Below, one piece after another: positions 8,456 to 16,124 of a stretch of DNA of 36,122 nt. The DNA is from Candidatus Staskawiczbacteria bacterium RIFOXYC1_FULL_38_18 (GTDB lineage: Bacteria > Patescibacteriota > Minisyncoccia > Minisyncoccales > Staskawiczbacteraceae): positions 75,654 through 111,775 of the forward strand of contig MHPP01000014.1 in the NCBI GenBank assembly GCA_001822095.1, written 5' to 3'. Each line of letters starts with the position of its first letter. The first letter of the stretch is position 1. The notes under the pieces were generated by a model that was not told the origin of the DNA, did no database searches, and saw only the letters and a list, made by a program, of their open reading frames with translations. A program made the position numbers and the translations under genes.

Positions 8456-8606
8456 TTTTTACTTTTATATAATTTTTACGTTTTAAATAATCAATAAATT
8501 TTACAAAATTTCCCTTATTTTTATTTTTCCAGGGACGATCGGCGTAGGCATCATTTGTTGCGTTAAAGATATCCCATAAGAATTGATCTGTAACCGGTAG
8601 CTTCAT
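8448..8606 (-). CDS. 52-aa micro-ORF inside the MacAB-like operon
   Basis: Absent from the ORF track because of length. The minus-strand ATG at 8606 opens a 52-codon frame, MKLPVTDQFLWDIFNATNDA onward, ending in a Lys-rich tail (YLKRKNYIKVKN) with TAA at 8448-8450. The stop overlaps the ATG of the second permease by 8 nt, which favours translational coupling and a real gene. It has aromatic and charged residues, no membrane helix, and AT-biased codons like the operon. No SD. I do not recognise it; it could be a fragment of a longer winged-helix-type protein. Confidence 0.55.
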   Translation of the reverse strand: MKLPVTDQFLWDIFNATNDAYADRPWKNKNKGNFVKFIDYLKRKNYIKVKNV

Positions 8607-8669
8607 AATTTATTTGTCTAATAATTTTAATACGTGTTAGAATTACGAGACAGTATGTTTATGTTTATT

Positions 8670-9941
8670 TTATTCGTATCGCAGTGCGTCAATTGGGTTT
8701 AACTTCGATGCCTTGAACGCGGGGTACAGACCAAAAACAACTCCAGTTAACACTGAAACCCCAATGGCCAAAAGAATTGACCACCACGAAACAACAAACG
8801 CCCAATCGTATCCTAAATATTTCATCAACAAACTTATTAAATATGAAAGTATGGAGCCGGCAATAATTCCGACAACTCCCCCTAAGAAAGTAAGTGTTCC
8901 GGCCTCAAAAAGAAATTGCCCCATTATCGCCGCATTTGAGGCTCCCACCGCTTTTCTTAAACCGATTTCCCGCGTCCTTTCGGCCACCGTTGCCAGCATA
9001 ATGTTCAAAATCCCAATTCCGCCCACAATCAAGGCAATTGCCGCCATAGCGGTAAGAAAAATCCGGAGAGCGTTTGTAATCGTATTCAGAATATCAACAG
9101 CGTCTGCGATATTCCTAACAGTATAATCCGCATCAACTTCTTTTTGTATACGATGACGCTGATTCATAACATTTTTTATATCAGAAATTGTCTGGCCAAT
9201 ATTTTCCGATGAATCAACTTTTACATGTATCATTTGCAAATAACGTATTCCCAAAAGCTGTTGCTGGCCAATTGCGAGCGGGACAAAAACTTGATCATCC
9301 ATATCTTGGAAAAATGCTGTGCCTGTTTCTGCGACAACTCCAATTACTCGCAAGGGAATCCCTCCAGCTTTTTCCTGGGAAGAGCTTCTAATTTTTATAA
9401 CCTGGCCAATAGGGTTTACGCCAGCCTTGTCAAATAATTCCCTGCTAACGCTATAGCCAAGCACAGCCACATTTGCGTTTCCCCGCTCCTGTTGCTGGTC
9501 AAGAAACTGGCCTTCCTGCATTTTTAAATTAAAAACATCGCCGTATCGATAATCTGTACCCACAACATTTGTGTCAATTGCCCTGCCCTGCCAGCTCACT
9601 GTGCCCAAGCCCCGCACCATAGAGTTTATGACTTTTGCATGCGGAACGCGGGAAGAGTCCGCAAGGGCATCCGCGTCTTCTTTAACAAGAGTTGTTATGA
9701 CTATGCCAAATAACTGCGCCGGTGGGCCTTTTTCGTTGCTTTTACCGGGTTCAACCGCTAAAAAATCCGACCCCAGCTTAGTCACCTGCCCTAAAATTAA
9801 GCTTTGCGCGCCCGCCCCCAAGGCAATAATTATAATAACTCCGGCAACCCCGATAACAATGCCCAAAATAGTCAAAAACGACCTGCCTTTTCTGGCAAGC
9901 AAGGTGCGGAACACCAGTTTTATTGTGCCTAAAATGTCCAC
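8670..9941 (-). CDS. MacB-type ABC transporter permease (first copy)
   Basis: A 423-residue permease with the same plan as its partner: N-terminal helix (FLTILGIVIGVAGVIIIIALG), extracytoplasmic domain of about 230 residues, three C-terminal helices, and the loop ERTREIGLRKAVGAS. It ends in PAFKASKLNPIDALRYE. The start is GTG with no SD, six bases after the stop of the ATPase. The two permeases are clearly paralogous, sharing the tail and loop motifs, but diverge in the outer domain. Substrate is unknown; the family exports peptides, siderophores or lipoproteins, or acts as a mechanotransmitting pump. Confidence 0.93.
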   Translation of the reverse strand: MDILGTIKLVFRTLLARKGRSFLTILGIVIGVAGVIIIIALGAGAQSLILGQVTKLGSDFLAVEPGKSNEKGPPAQLFGIVITTLVKEDADALADSSRVPHAKVINSMVRGLGTVSWQGRAIDTNVVGTDYRYGDVFNLKMQEGQFLDQQQERGNANVAVLGYSVSRELFDKAGVNPIGQVIKIRSSSQEKAGGIPLRVIGVVAETGTAFFQDMDDQVFVPLAIGQQQLLGIRYLQMIHVKVDSSENIGQTISDIKNVMNQRHRIQKEVDADYTVRNIADAVDILNTITNALRIFLTAMAAIALIVGGIGILNIMLATVAERTREIGLRKAVGASNAAIMGQFLFEAGTLTFLGGVVGIIAGSILSYLISLLMKYLGYDWAFVVSWWSILLAIGVSVLTGVVFGLYPAFKASKLNPIDALRYE

Positions 9942-9947
9942 TTTTGT

Positions 9948-10664
9948 TTATTTTACAAGCCCCTTGTCCTCGGTTGCAATTGTCCTGTTTATCACCGTTT
10001 CATCAGAAACAATATTCCCGTCTTTAATGCGTATAATTCTTTTTGCGTGGTTGGCGGTGTCAGTTTCATGGGTGACTAAGATAATTGTGTGCCCATTGCT
10101 GTTTAATTTCTGCAAAATATTCATTACTAAATTTCCGGATTTTGAATCCAGGTTTCCTGTGGGCTCATCTGCAAAAATTACAGCCGGGTTATTTACCAAG
10201 GCCCTGGCAATTGCCACCCTTTGCTTTTCTCCGCCAGAAATTTGGTTTGTAAAATAATTTAATCTATGCGAAAGCCCCACAGATTCAAGCGCTTTCTCCG
10301 CCAGCCCAGCGTAATTTTTTTTTACGCTGTAAACCAAAGGCAATTTTACGTTGTCTAAAACCGAGGTTCTTGCAAGCAGGTTAAAGGATTGAAAAACAAA
10401 TCCTACTTTCTCGTTTCTTAAACGGGCCAAATAATTATCGTCGAAATTTTTTGTATCCTTGCCCTCAAATTCGTAAAGTCCGGAAGTCGGTCTATCTAAA
10501 AAACTCAAAATATGCATTAGCGTTGATTTTCCCGAACCAGAAGGGCCCATAATTGCCACAAACTCTTCCTCGTCTATTTTAAAACTTATATTATGTAAAA
10601 CTGGCGTGACAACCTCGTCGTTTACATAATTTTTTTTTAAATTTTGTACCTCAATTAGGCCCAT
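9948..10664 (-). CDS. ABC transporter ATP-binding protein (MacB/LolD type)
   Basis: A stand-alone ABC ATPase of about 238 residues. Walker A GPSGSGKST, Q-loop FVFQSFNLL, signature SGGEKQRVAIARALV, Walker B VIFADEPTGNLD and H-loop THE are all intact, and the -SGLYEFEGKD- insert is typical of the MacB/LolD/FtsE group. The track starts at a TTG (10673), but the ATG three codons in gives the standard MGLIEVQNLKKNYV start, so I use 10664. It lies between the adaptor gene (9 nt from the tracked start) and the first permease. Confidence 0.95.
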   Translation of the reverse strand: MGLIEVQNLKKNYVNDEVVTPVLHNISFKIDEEEFVAIMGPSGSGKSTLMHILSFLDRPTSGLYEFEGKDTKNFDDNYLARLRNEKVGFVFQSFNLLARTSVLDNVKLPLVYSVKKNYAGLAEKALESVGLSHRLNYFTNQISGGEKQRVAIARALVNNPAVIFADEPTGNLDSKSGNLVMNILQKLNSNGHTIILVTHETDTANHAKRIIRIKDGNIVSDETVINRTIATEDKGLVK

Positions 10665-10681
10665 TTCCCGCAAAATTATAT

Positions 10682-12220
10682 TTATTTTATATAGGTAACA
10701 ATTTCCTGCCCTTCATTCAGTCCAGAAATAATTTCCACCAACCCGCCATCCCCCCGAAGTCCTGTTTGCACCTCAATCTCACGAAAATTTTTTTTCTTTT
10801 TATCTTCAATCACCCGAACATAGTTTTTATCGTTTTTATTTATTACAGATGTTGACGGCACAGCTAAAACATTGTCTTTTTTTGCCACCAAAATTGTCAT
10901 GTTTGCGGTCATTCCCGGTTTTATCTTCTCTATGTTATCAAGGCTGCCCTTTACCTTATAATTTACTACGCCCGACACTATTGTTGACGAAGGATTTATT
11001 GTTAAAACTTTTCCTAAAAAATGTTTGTCCGGACCAAGAGCATCAAGGGTATAGTCAATAGTCTGGCCAATTTCCAAAGAAGCTATATTTGCTTCGCTGA
11101 CATCTGCTTCGGCATGCATATTGCCAATGTCCTGCAGAACCATAATTCTCGCCAGGGCTGTTGCGTGCTCCCCTGCCTTAATGTCTATTTGCGTAATAGT
11201 TCCGGAGGTTGGCGCAATTATGAGTGTATTGCTTAAAATCGCCTGCGCCGAATCAACCTGCCCTTGGGCCGAAAGAATTTGCGCTTTTTGAAAGTCTATG
11301 TCCGGCTGTCTGGGCAAAGCAGTTTTTTGGGCTAGAGAGTTTTCCGCCTTTTGCAAGGCAACTTTGCCTGAAGCTATGCTGTTCTGCGAGGTTGTTATAT
11401 CTGACAAGGCTGAGTTTATATTTGCCCTAAAGGTATCTATTGAACTCTTGTCGGCAATTAAAACTTTTGAATAATAGCCTGCGTCGTCAACAGTGTCCCT
11501 TATTATTTTTAGGGCAGAGGAAACGTTGTTTAAATGTGTTATGGCGTAGAAAATTGCATTTTCAATATTTTCTTTATCTGCCCCAGATTTGATTGCATCA
11601 ATTCCGCCCTTAATGCTCGTGTCGCCTTTTCCGATTACGTCCCTGTTTTCACTCACCTTTATCCCCTGCTGGTCTGAGGCTGTAAAATAATCTTGCTGCA
11701 ATTTTGTAATAAAAGTGTGCGCGTTATAAATTTTTATATAAGCATTGTTTAGCGTATTTACTGCTTCGTTATATTCATTATTCAGGTCCTGTTCTGCCGA
11801 ATCCACAGAATTCTGCGCTATTCTAATGTCTTCTGAGGCTGTTCCAGCCAGTAATTTGTCGTAATTTGCCTGCGCCTGCGCCAAGGCGCCTTTGGCCGTT
11901 ACTAAAGAAGCTATTCCGGCTGATTGATCTAAATAGGCTATGGTCTGCCCGGCGTTCACCTTATCCCCCTCTTTAACCAAAACCCGCCTTACAATGCCGC
12001 TTGCTTGAAAACTCAAATCAAGGTCTGTTCCGCTCACAACCTGCCCTGTTGCCAAGACAGTCTCTTTTAGGTCTTGTTTTGTTGCAAAACCGGTTTGAAT
12101 GGGCGAACTGCCTTTTGACCAGCCAAAGATGAGCCAGCTAAGAAAAATAAGCGTGGCCAAAATGCAGATAAACCAAATATTTCTCTTTCTTTTTAAAAAC
12201 CTAAAAAATTTGTTTGCCAT
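10682..12220 (-). CDS. MacA/HlyD-type membrane-fusion (adaptor) protein
   Basis: A 512-residue adaptor: one membrane helix near the N-terminus (about 15-33), the lipoyl first half GIVRRVLVKEGDKVNAGQTI, a long alpha-helical hairpin (about 105-310), the lipoyl second half IIAPTSGTITQIDIKAGEH, then beta-barrel and membrane-proximal domains (KPGMTANMTILV, LAVPSTSVI). It is longer than usual in the helical hairpin region. First gene of the operon, feeding substrate to the ATPase and permeases downstream. No TolC homologue is visible, consistent with a cell lacking a standard outer membrane. No SD before the ATG. Confidence 0.92.
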   Translation of the reverse strand: MANKFFRFLKRKRNIWFICILATLIFLSWLIFGWSKGSSPIQTGFATKQDLKETVLATGQVVSGTDLDLSFQASGIVRRVLVKEGDKVNAGQTIAYLDQSAGIASLVTAKGALAQAQANYDKLLAGTASEDIRIAQNSVDSAEQDLNNEYNEAVNTLNNAYIKIYNAHTFITKLQQDYFTASDQQGIKVSENRDVIGKGDTSIKGGIDAIKSGADKENIENAIFYAITHLNNVSSALKIIRDTVDDAGYYSKVLIADKSSIDTFRANINSALSDITTSQNSIASGKVALQKAENSLAQKTALPRQPDIDFQKAQILSAQGQVDSAQAILSNTLIIAPTSGTITQIDIKAGEHATALARIMVLQDIGNMHAEADVSEANIASLEIGQTIDYTLDALGPDKHFLGKVLTINPSSTIVSGVVNYKVKGSLDNIEKIKPGMTANMTILVAKKDNVLAVPSTSVINKNDKNYVRVIEDKKKKNFREIEVQTGLRGDGGLVEIISGLNEGQEIVTYIK

Positions 12221-12228
12221 AAATTAAA

Positions 12229-12900
12229 TTATACTTTTTTAAGCCATTTGCCAAACTGGCAATCTGAGCCATGAGATGGAGGCGCTGCGCTTCTTAGCGC
12301 CAAAACTGCATCCTTAAAAATTAAACTAATATCGGCCGGGCTTGTTTCAACCTCGACAAGCTCTTTACGGAAAGGCAGGCGGTCAATAAATCCCTTGCTC
12401 TTGTCCACGATATAAAATGCCAGATATCCTCTCCCCGGCGTTCTGTAACCATTTTTTTCCATTAAATATGCGTATGTATCAAGCTGGAGCTGGAATCTGT
12501 CATAAACATTTGCCGCGGCGCTTCCTGTAGATTTGTAATCAAGCGGAGCAATTTTGCCGTCATCAAATTCCAAAACATCGTCTAAAGCTCCAAATAAGGT
12601 TGCCTGCAATTCATTGTCAAAATACCTGATTCCGGCTAAATTATTGCGCCACTGGTTTAATAATTTTTGGTTTGGAAATAAGCGCGCTTTTATATTATTC
12701 TCCCTTAACAACGGATGCGGGATTTCCCGTTTTCTGTATGCGTCAAACTCCTCCCTTAACAATTCATCCACCGCAGAATTTAGAGCATAAGGATATGGCG
12801 GAGGTCGCTTAACTCCTAAATTTTTATCCAGCCAAAAGCAGTGCGGACACTCCAAAAATAAGTTTAAGGAATTGGGTGATAATTGTATTGCTTTTGCCAT
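12229..12900 (-). CDS. PD-(D/E)XK nuclease superfamily protein
   Basis: A 223-residue protein of the RecB/Cas4-like nuclease superfamily. The core is readable: FGALDDVLEFDDGKIAPLDYKSTG supplies the D...(x)n-D-x-K pair, followed by the RecB-type QLDTYAYLM helix. Cysteines occur in ECPHCFWLDK near residues 18-21 and one in SDCQFGKW near the C-terminus, possible Fe-S ligands, though Cas4 has one N-terminal and three C-terminal cysteines. Its start is 10 nt after the stop of prmC and it ends 8 nt before the adaptor gene. No cas1/cas2 nearby, so a general DNA-repair nuclease is more likely than a CRISPR role. Confidence 0.8.
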   Translation of the reverse strand: MAKAIQLSPNSLNLFLECPHCFWLDKNLGVKRPPPYPYALNSAVDELLREEFDAYRKREIPHPLLRENNIKARLFPNQKLLNQWRNNLAGIRYFDNELQATLFGALDDVLEFDDGKIAPLDYKSTGSAAANVYDRFQLQLDTYAYLMEKNGYRTPGRGYLAFYIVDKSKGFIDRLPFRKELVEVETSPADISLIFKDAVLALRSAAPPSHGSDCQFGKWLKKV

Positions 12901-12910
12901 AACTTATTAG

Positions 12911-13663
12911 TTATTCTATCATAACCCATCGCCATTTTCCATATTGGTCTTTGTTAAATTCCCAGCTTTTATATTTATATTTTTTAAGCAATCTTTCTAT
13001 TTTATCTTTCTGCTCGGGGCTGAACTCCATGAAAATTTTTCCTTGCCCGTCCGAAGCCTTAGCGAAGGAGGGCGCGTCCTTCAAAAATTTATTTATATAA
13101 AAAAGTCCGTCTTTTCCGCCAAATAACGCTTTTTTAGGCTCGAACTTTAAAACCGACTTTTGAATTCGATTCAGTAAAATCGCCCTGAGTCGCTCCGAAA
13201 GGTTTTTCCTGTAATCTGGAATATACGGCGGGTTGGCAAAAATATAGTCGTATTTACTTTTTATGTTTGAAAACACGTCTGACTTTATTACTCGATGTCC
13301 AACCATGCGGTTTTCAATATCGGCAAAATCAACTTCTGAATTTTTTATGTTCTTCAAAACTGCCAAACCAATGCACCCTGAACCAGAAAACATATCCAAA
13401 ATCCGCAGATTTTGTCCTGAGCTTGTCGAAGGATAAAACTTGTTAATTTCTTTTATTACCTGTCCCACCCAAAATTCTGTTTCCGGCCTGGGAATTAACG
13501 GTTTTTTTGACAAATCTATTTTACAGCCCAAAAAATCGGTAAATCCAATTACATAATCCAGCGGCTCCCCCTTTTCGAGCCGCTTAATATCTTTTTTAAA
13601 ATTTATATTCGGCTTATTTAAATATTTTTCTTTCAACAGCCAGTTAATTTCTTTTTTAAGCAT
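12911..13663 (-). CDS. prmC: peptide chain release factor N5-glutamine methyltransferase
   Basis: A 250-residue PrmC/HemK homologue that would methylate the GGQ glutamine of release factors. LIPRPETE (57-63), the SAM loop ILDMFSGSGCIG (88-99) and the active-site NPPY (144-147) are present. The N-terminal domain is short, and the segment between the SAM loop and NPPY is about 18 residues shorter than in E. coli PrmC, apparently missing most of the DiSxxAlxxAxxN helix. Two repeat-derived inserts are present, PSTSSGQ at 78-84 and PSFAKASDGQG near residue 200. Start is an ATG without SD. Followed 10 nt downstream by the nuclease gene. Confidence 0.9.
   Translation of the reverse strand: MLKKEINWLLKEKYLNKPNINFKKDIKRLEKGEPLDYVIGFTDFLGCKIDLSKKPLIPRPETEFWVGQVIKEINKFYPSTSSGQNLRILDMFSGSGCIGLAVLKNIKNSEVDFADIENRMVGHRVIKSDVFSNIKSKYDYIFANPPYIPDYRKNLSERLRAILLNRIQKSVLKFEPKKALFGGKDGLFYINKFLKDAPSFAKASDGQGKIFMEFSPEQKDKIERLLKKYKYKSWEFNKDQYGKWRWVMIE
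13044..13071 (-). repeat. related repeat encoding PSFAKASDGQ (in prmC)
   Basis: Coding-strand CCTCCTTCGCTAAGGCTTCG then GACGGGCA; encodes PSFAKASDGQ. A longer relative of the PSTxSGQ element with the same CCTTCG...GGGCA ends. Confidence 0.65.
13413..13433 (-). repeat. PSTxSGQ repeat copy 3 (in prmC)
   Basis: Coding-strand TCCTTCGACAAGCTCAGGAC then A; encodes PSTSSGQ just before the SAM-binding beta strand. Confidence 0.85.
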
Positions 13664-13700
13664 TACTTATTATTATCTTAAAATTTATTAAAAAGCAAAA

Positions 13701-13724
13701 AAAAGACCCAAATCTGTTTGGGCC
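13701..13724 (-). terminator. intrinsic terminator of the OMPDC-like gene
   Basis: On the minus strand GGCCCAAA-CAGA-TTTGGGTC (one G-U pair) is followed by a long T-rich run. It starts 6 nt after the stop codon. Confidence 0.9.
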
Positions 13725-13730
13725 TGCAAA

Positions 13731-14621
13731 CTAGGCAATGCGACTAGCCTGCATTTTGCGACTGCTTAAAATGGCTGTGTTGATTTTCTGCGCGACAGCC
13801 TTGGCAGCCGTAAAGCAATTTGTTCCCTGCGATGCGTAAAGCACGGTGCGGGAGGTCACAACGGAAAACCCCATACCCCGATCATCTTGGCCGTTTGCCA
13901 CCGATTCCTTCACTGTTTCCTCAATGCGGGCCGGTCCATTGGAGCTTATTCCATAAATGAAAAACGGAGTTACCCTTGGTCGATTACATTGTGTTATCAC
14001 ATTCCTGATTTCCTTTAACTCATGAGAGTGTTTGGCGCCAATTGCAAGGGCGCAGTTATGGTTTTCATCCCAGTATTGCGACGCCCGCCAGGCCACGCGC
14101 CGATAAAGAGGCATCAACGGATCACTGTCGTCCTTAATTATGGCGTCCTGAAACTCGCTGGCTTCCGGGTCTGTTGTGCGGCAGTTTACAATGACTCCCT
14201 TCTCCTGCTGTTCAAGAACCGGGAGAAAGGCAAACCTTCCGTGATAAGCGCAAACCGTTATGGCATCCGCACCCATTTCCCCAAACCACAGCTTACCCGC
14301 CCGCTCCACCGTGTGCTTGGCTCCGGCCTCATTGATGTCGGCTATTACAGGCACCAGGGGCGCGACTTCGTGAATGTGCCTTATGAGATCCTTTGCCACA
14401 TTCAACGAATTAGAGCCATACACTGGGTAGAGAAATGCAGGATCAATTTGGTAGCAACAAATCGTTTCTCCAGTTACAGCGATTATACCATCCAAAAAAG
14501 TTAGCGCATCGCCGCAACCCTTTGGCATTCTATCCGGTCTTGGGTTTAAGCTCACGGTTAGAAACTTTCCACGGGCCCACTGGTCATTCAGCATGTGCAT
14601 AAAATGACGTTTCTCGCTCAT
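13731..14621 (-). CDS. OMP-decarboxylase-like protein, predicted pseudoenzyme
   Basis: A 296-residue protein with the layout of type 2 orotidine-5'-phosphate decarboxylase. VSLNPRPD stands for the GLDP strand, CCYQIDPAFLYPVYG for cayKPnxAFyealG, VIADINEAGAKHTVERAG for the DxKxxDIxxT strand, and VVTSRTVLYAS for the C-terminal VGRxI phosphate site. Key residues differ: GLDP Asp is Asn26, the first catalytic Lys is Gln58, and the second Lys and Asp of DxKxxD are Asn97 and Gly100; only Asp95 and the phosphate-site Arg remain. Decarboxylation is therefore unlikely. ATG start with GGAGG seven bases upstream. GC-richer codons than neighbours, with own promoter and terminator. No other pyr gene in view. 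Confidence 0.75.
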   Translation of the reverse strand: MSEKRHFMHMLNDQWARGKFLTVSLNPRPDRMPKGCGDALTFLDGIIAVTGETICCYQIDPAFLYPVYGSNSLNVAKDLIRHIHEVAPLVPVIADINEAGAKHTVERAGKLWFGEMGADAITVCAYHGRFAFLPVLEQQEKGVIVNCRTTDPEASEFQDAIIKDDSDPLMPLYRRVAWRASQYWDENHNCALAIGAKHSHELKEIRNVITQCNRPRVTPFFIYGISSNGPARIEETVKESVANGQDDRGMGFSVVTSRTVLYASQGTNCFTAAKAVAQKINTAILSSRKMQASRIA

Positions 14622-14681
14622 CTTCCAGCCTCCTTTGCGTCTGCTTGTTGATAAATTGGAAACGTACGGACATTTTTTCTA

Positions 14682-14709
14682 ATTCTACTCTTGTCAAAAA
14701 CCTTGTCAA
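14682..14709 (-). promoter_or_regulatory. sigma-70 promoter for the OMPDC-like gene
   Basis: On the minus strand TTGACA (14704-14709), 16 bp, TAGAAT (14682-14687). Both boxes are strong; the SD and ATG follow about 50 nt downstream. Confidence 0.75.
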
Positions 14710-14721
14710 TGGCGTGGCAAC

Positions 14722-14743
14722 AAAAAACCGCGATTAGCGGTTT
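14722..14743 (-). terminator. intrinsic terminator of rplU
   Basis: Minus strand AAACCGC-TAATC-GCGGTTT followed by TTTG; 7 bp stem, starts a few bases after the rplU stop. It separates rplU from the OMPDC-like unit, whose promoter starts directly beyond it. Confidence 0.88.
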
Positions 14744-14749
14744 CCAAAT

Positions 14750-15055
14750 TTATTTAATACCGGTAATTTCTATTTCAGTATACGGCTGTCTGTGCCCGAT
14801 TTTTTTGGCCTCTCTTTTTTTTGATTTATATTTAAAAACAATTACTTTATCCCCTTTTCCATGGCTTAAAATTTTTGCTGAAACTTCGGCTTTTACCAAC
14901 GGAGTTCCAATTTCAATCTTCCCGCTTTTTTCAACAAGCAAAACGTCAGAAAATTTGATTTCCTTGCCTTCTTTTTCCTCCAGCTTCTCAATTTTTAATT
15001 TGTCTCCGGGCTGGACAAGATACTGCTTTCCGCCGGTTTTTATAATGGCTATCAT
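14750..15055 (-). CDS. rplU: 50S ribosomal protein L21
   Basis: A 101-residue L21: MIAIIKTGGKQYLVQPGDKL at the start, and the C-terminal KKREAKKIGHRQPYTEIEITGI, which contains the L21 signature. It binds 23S rRNA domains in the large subunit. ATG start without SD. The usual partner rpmA (L27) does not follow; a terminator lies directly downstream, so the L21-L27 operon is split here. RmuC is the upstream neighbour, 24 nt away. Confidence 0.97.
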   Translation of the reverse strand: MIAIIKTGGKQYLVQPGDKLKIEKLEEKEGKEIKFSDVLLVEKSGKIEIGTPLVKAEVSAKILSHGKGDKVIVFKYKSKKREAKKIGHRQPYTEIEITGIK

Positions 15056-15079
15056 GCTATAAGTTTAGCAAAAAAATCT

Positions 15080-16123
15080 TTACTCGTCAAGCTCCGGACG
15101 ACCAACCTCGTCAATTTCAATTCTTGCCTCTCCCGCGGTTAGTTTAACCACGTCTTTATCAATTTTTTGCAATTCTTTCCCGGCCTTGTTGTAGCTGGAA
15201 ACCGTTGTATCTAAATGTTGGCCCATTCTTTTCATATATTCCGAATAGGTAAACAAATGCTTTCCCAGTCTTTCAACTTCTTTAATAATTTGCTGGGCCT
15301 GTTCAGAAATTTTCTGGTTTCTTAATCCCTGCAAAACCGTTTGCAAATATGCTAAAAACGAGGTTGGTGAAACAACAATAACTTTTTTCTTTCCGGCATA
15401 ATAAATTAAATTATTTGTGTCCTCGGCAACAACCCCAACCTTATTTATCAGCAAGTCGTAATAAACGGCCTCAGAAGGAATAAACATAAATGCAAAATCC
15501 ATTGTTTTTTCTTCCGGCCTTACATACTTTGAGGTTTCGTCAATTCTTAGTTTTAGGTCATTAACAAAAGCCGTTTCCAATCTTTTTTTCTCAACCGTGT
15601 CGTTTGTTTGCAACATTCTGTTGTAATTATCCAAAGAAAATTTTGAGTCAATTGGAATTATGCGCTTATCCACAAAAACAACTGCGTCAACAATTTCACC
15701 GCTTGAAAACCCGTACTGCATTTGATAGGAGGATGGTGGTAAAACATTTTTTAAAACAGTTTCCAAATAATATTCCCCCAAAATCCCCCGCTGTTTTGGA
15801 TTTTTTAAAATATCCTGAAGTGATTTTAACTGGTCTACTCCTAAAATCACCTGTTTGTTTGTCTCGTCAAGTTTCGCCAACCGCTCCCGCACATCTCCAA
15901 TTATTTTTGCCGACTGGTCAAACTGAAACTGCGTATTTTTGTTTGTCTCGGACAATTTAGAGTCTAGAACCTGCGAAATATTATTTAATTGTTGCTGTAA
16001 CATCAGCAGAGGCCCGTCCTCTGTTTTTTGGAGCCCTTTTATATTATTATTCTTCAGCAATAAAAAAACCGCGGCCACAACCCCCACTGCAATTATTATT
16101 AAAAGTAATGTTGCAAAATCCAT
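15080..16123 (-). CDS. rmuC: DNA recombination protein RmuC homologue
   Basis: A 347-residue protein with an N-terminal membrane helix (residues 4-22), a coiled coil (about 40-115) and the RmuC nuclease-like domain: QRGILGEYYLETVLKNVLP, VDAVVFVDKRIIPIDSKFSLDNY with the conserved DSK, then FMFIPSEAVYYDLL and VVSPTSFLAYLQTV. The family restrains inversions at short inverted repeats and is a PD-(D/E)XK relative. Length is shorter than E. coli RmuC (about 475) but normal for compact homologues. It starts 2 nt after the exchanger gene stop, forming an operon with the transporters upstream. Confidence 0.93.
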   Translation of the reverse strand: MDFATLLLIIIAVGVVAAVFLLLKNNNIKGLQKTEDGPLLMLQQQLNNISQVLDSKLSETNKNTQFQFDQSAKIIGDVRERLAKLDETNKQVILGVDQLKSLQDILKNPKQRGILGEYYLETVLKNVLPPSSYQMQYGFSSGEIVDAVVFVDKRIIPIDSKFSLDNYNRMLQTNDTVEKKRLETAFVNDLKLRIDETSKYVRPEEKTMDFAFMFIPSEAVYYDLLINKVGVVAEDTNNLIYYAGKKKVIVVSPTSFLAYLQTVLQGLRNQKISEQAQQIIKEVERLGKHLFTYSEYMKRMGQHLDTTVSSYNKAGKELQKIDKDVVKLTAGEARIEIDEVGRPELDE

Positions 16124-16124
16124 T

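Noticed and set aside
12229-12900. Cas4
   Set aside because: The nuclease core is shared with RecB-type proteins, the cysteine pattern differs from Cas4, and there is no cas1, cas2 or array.
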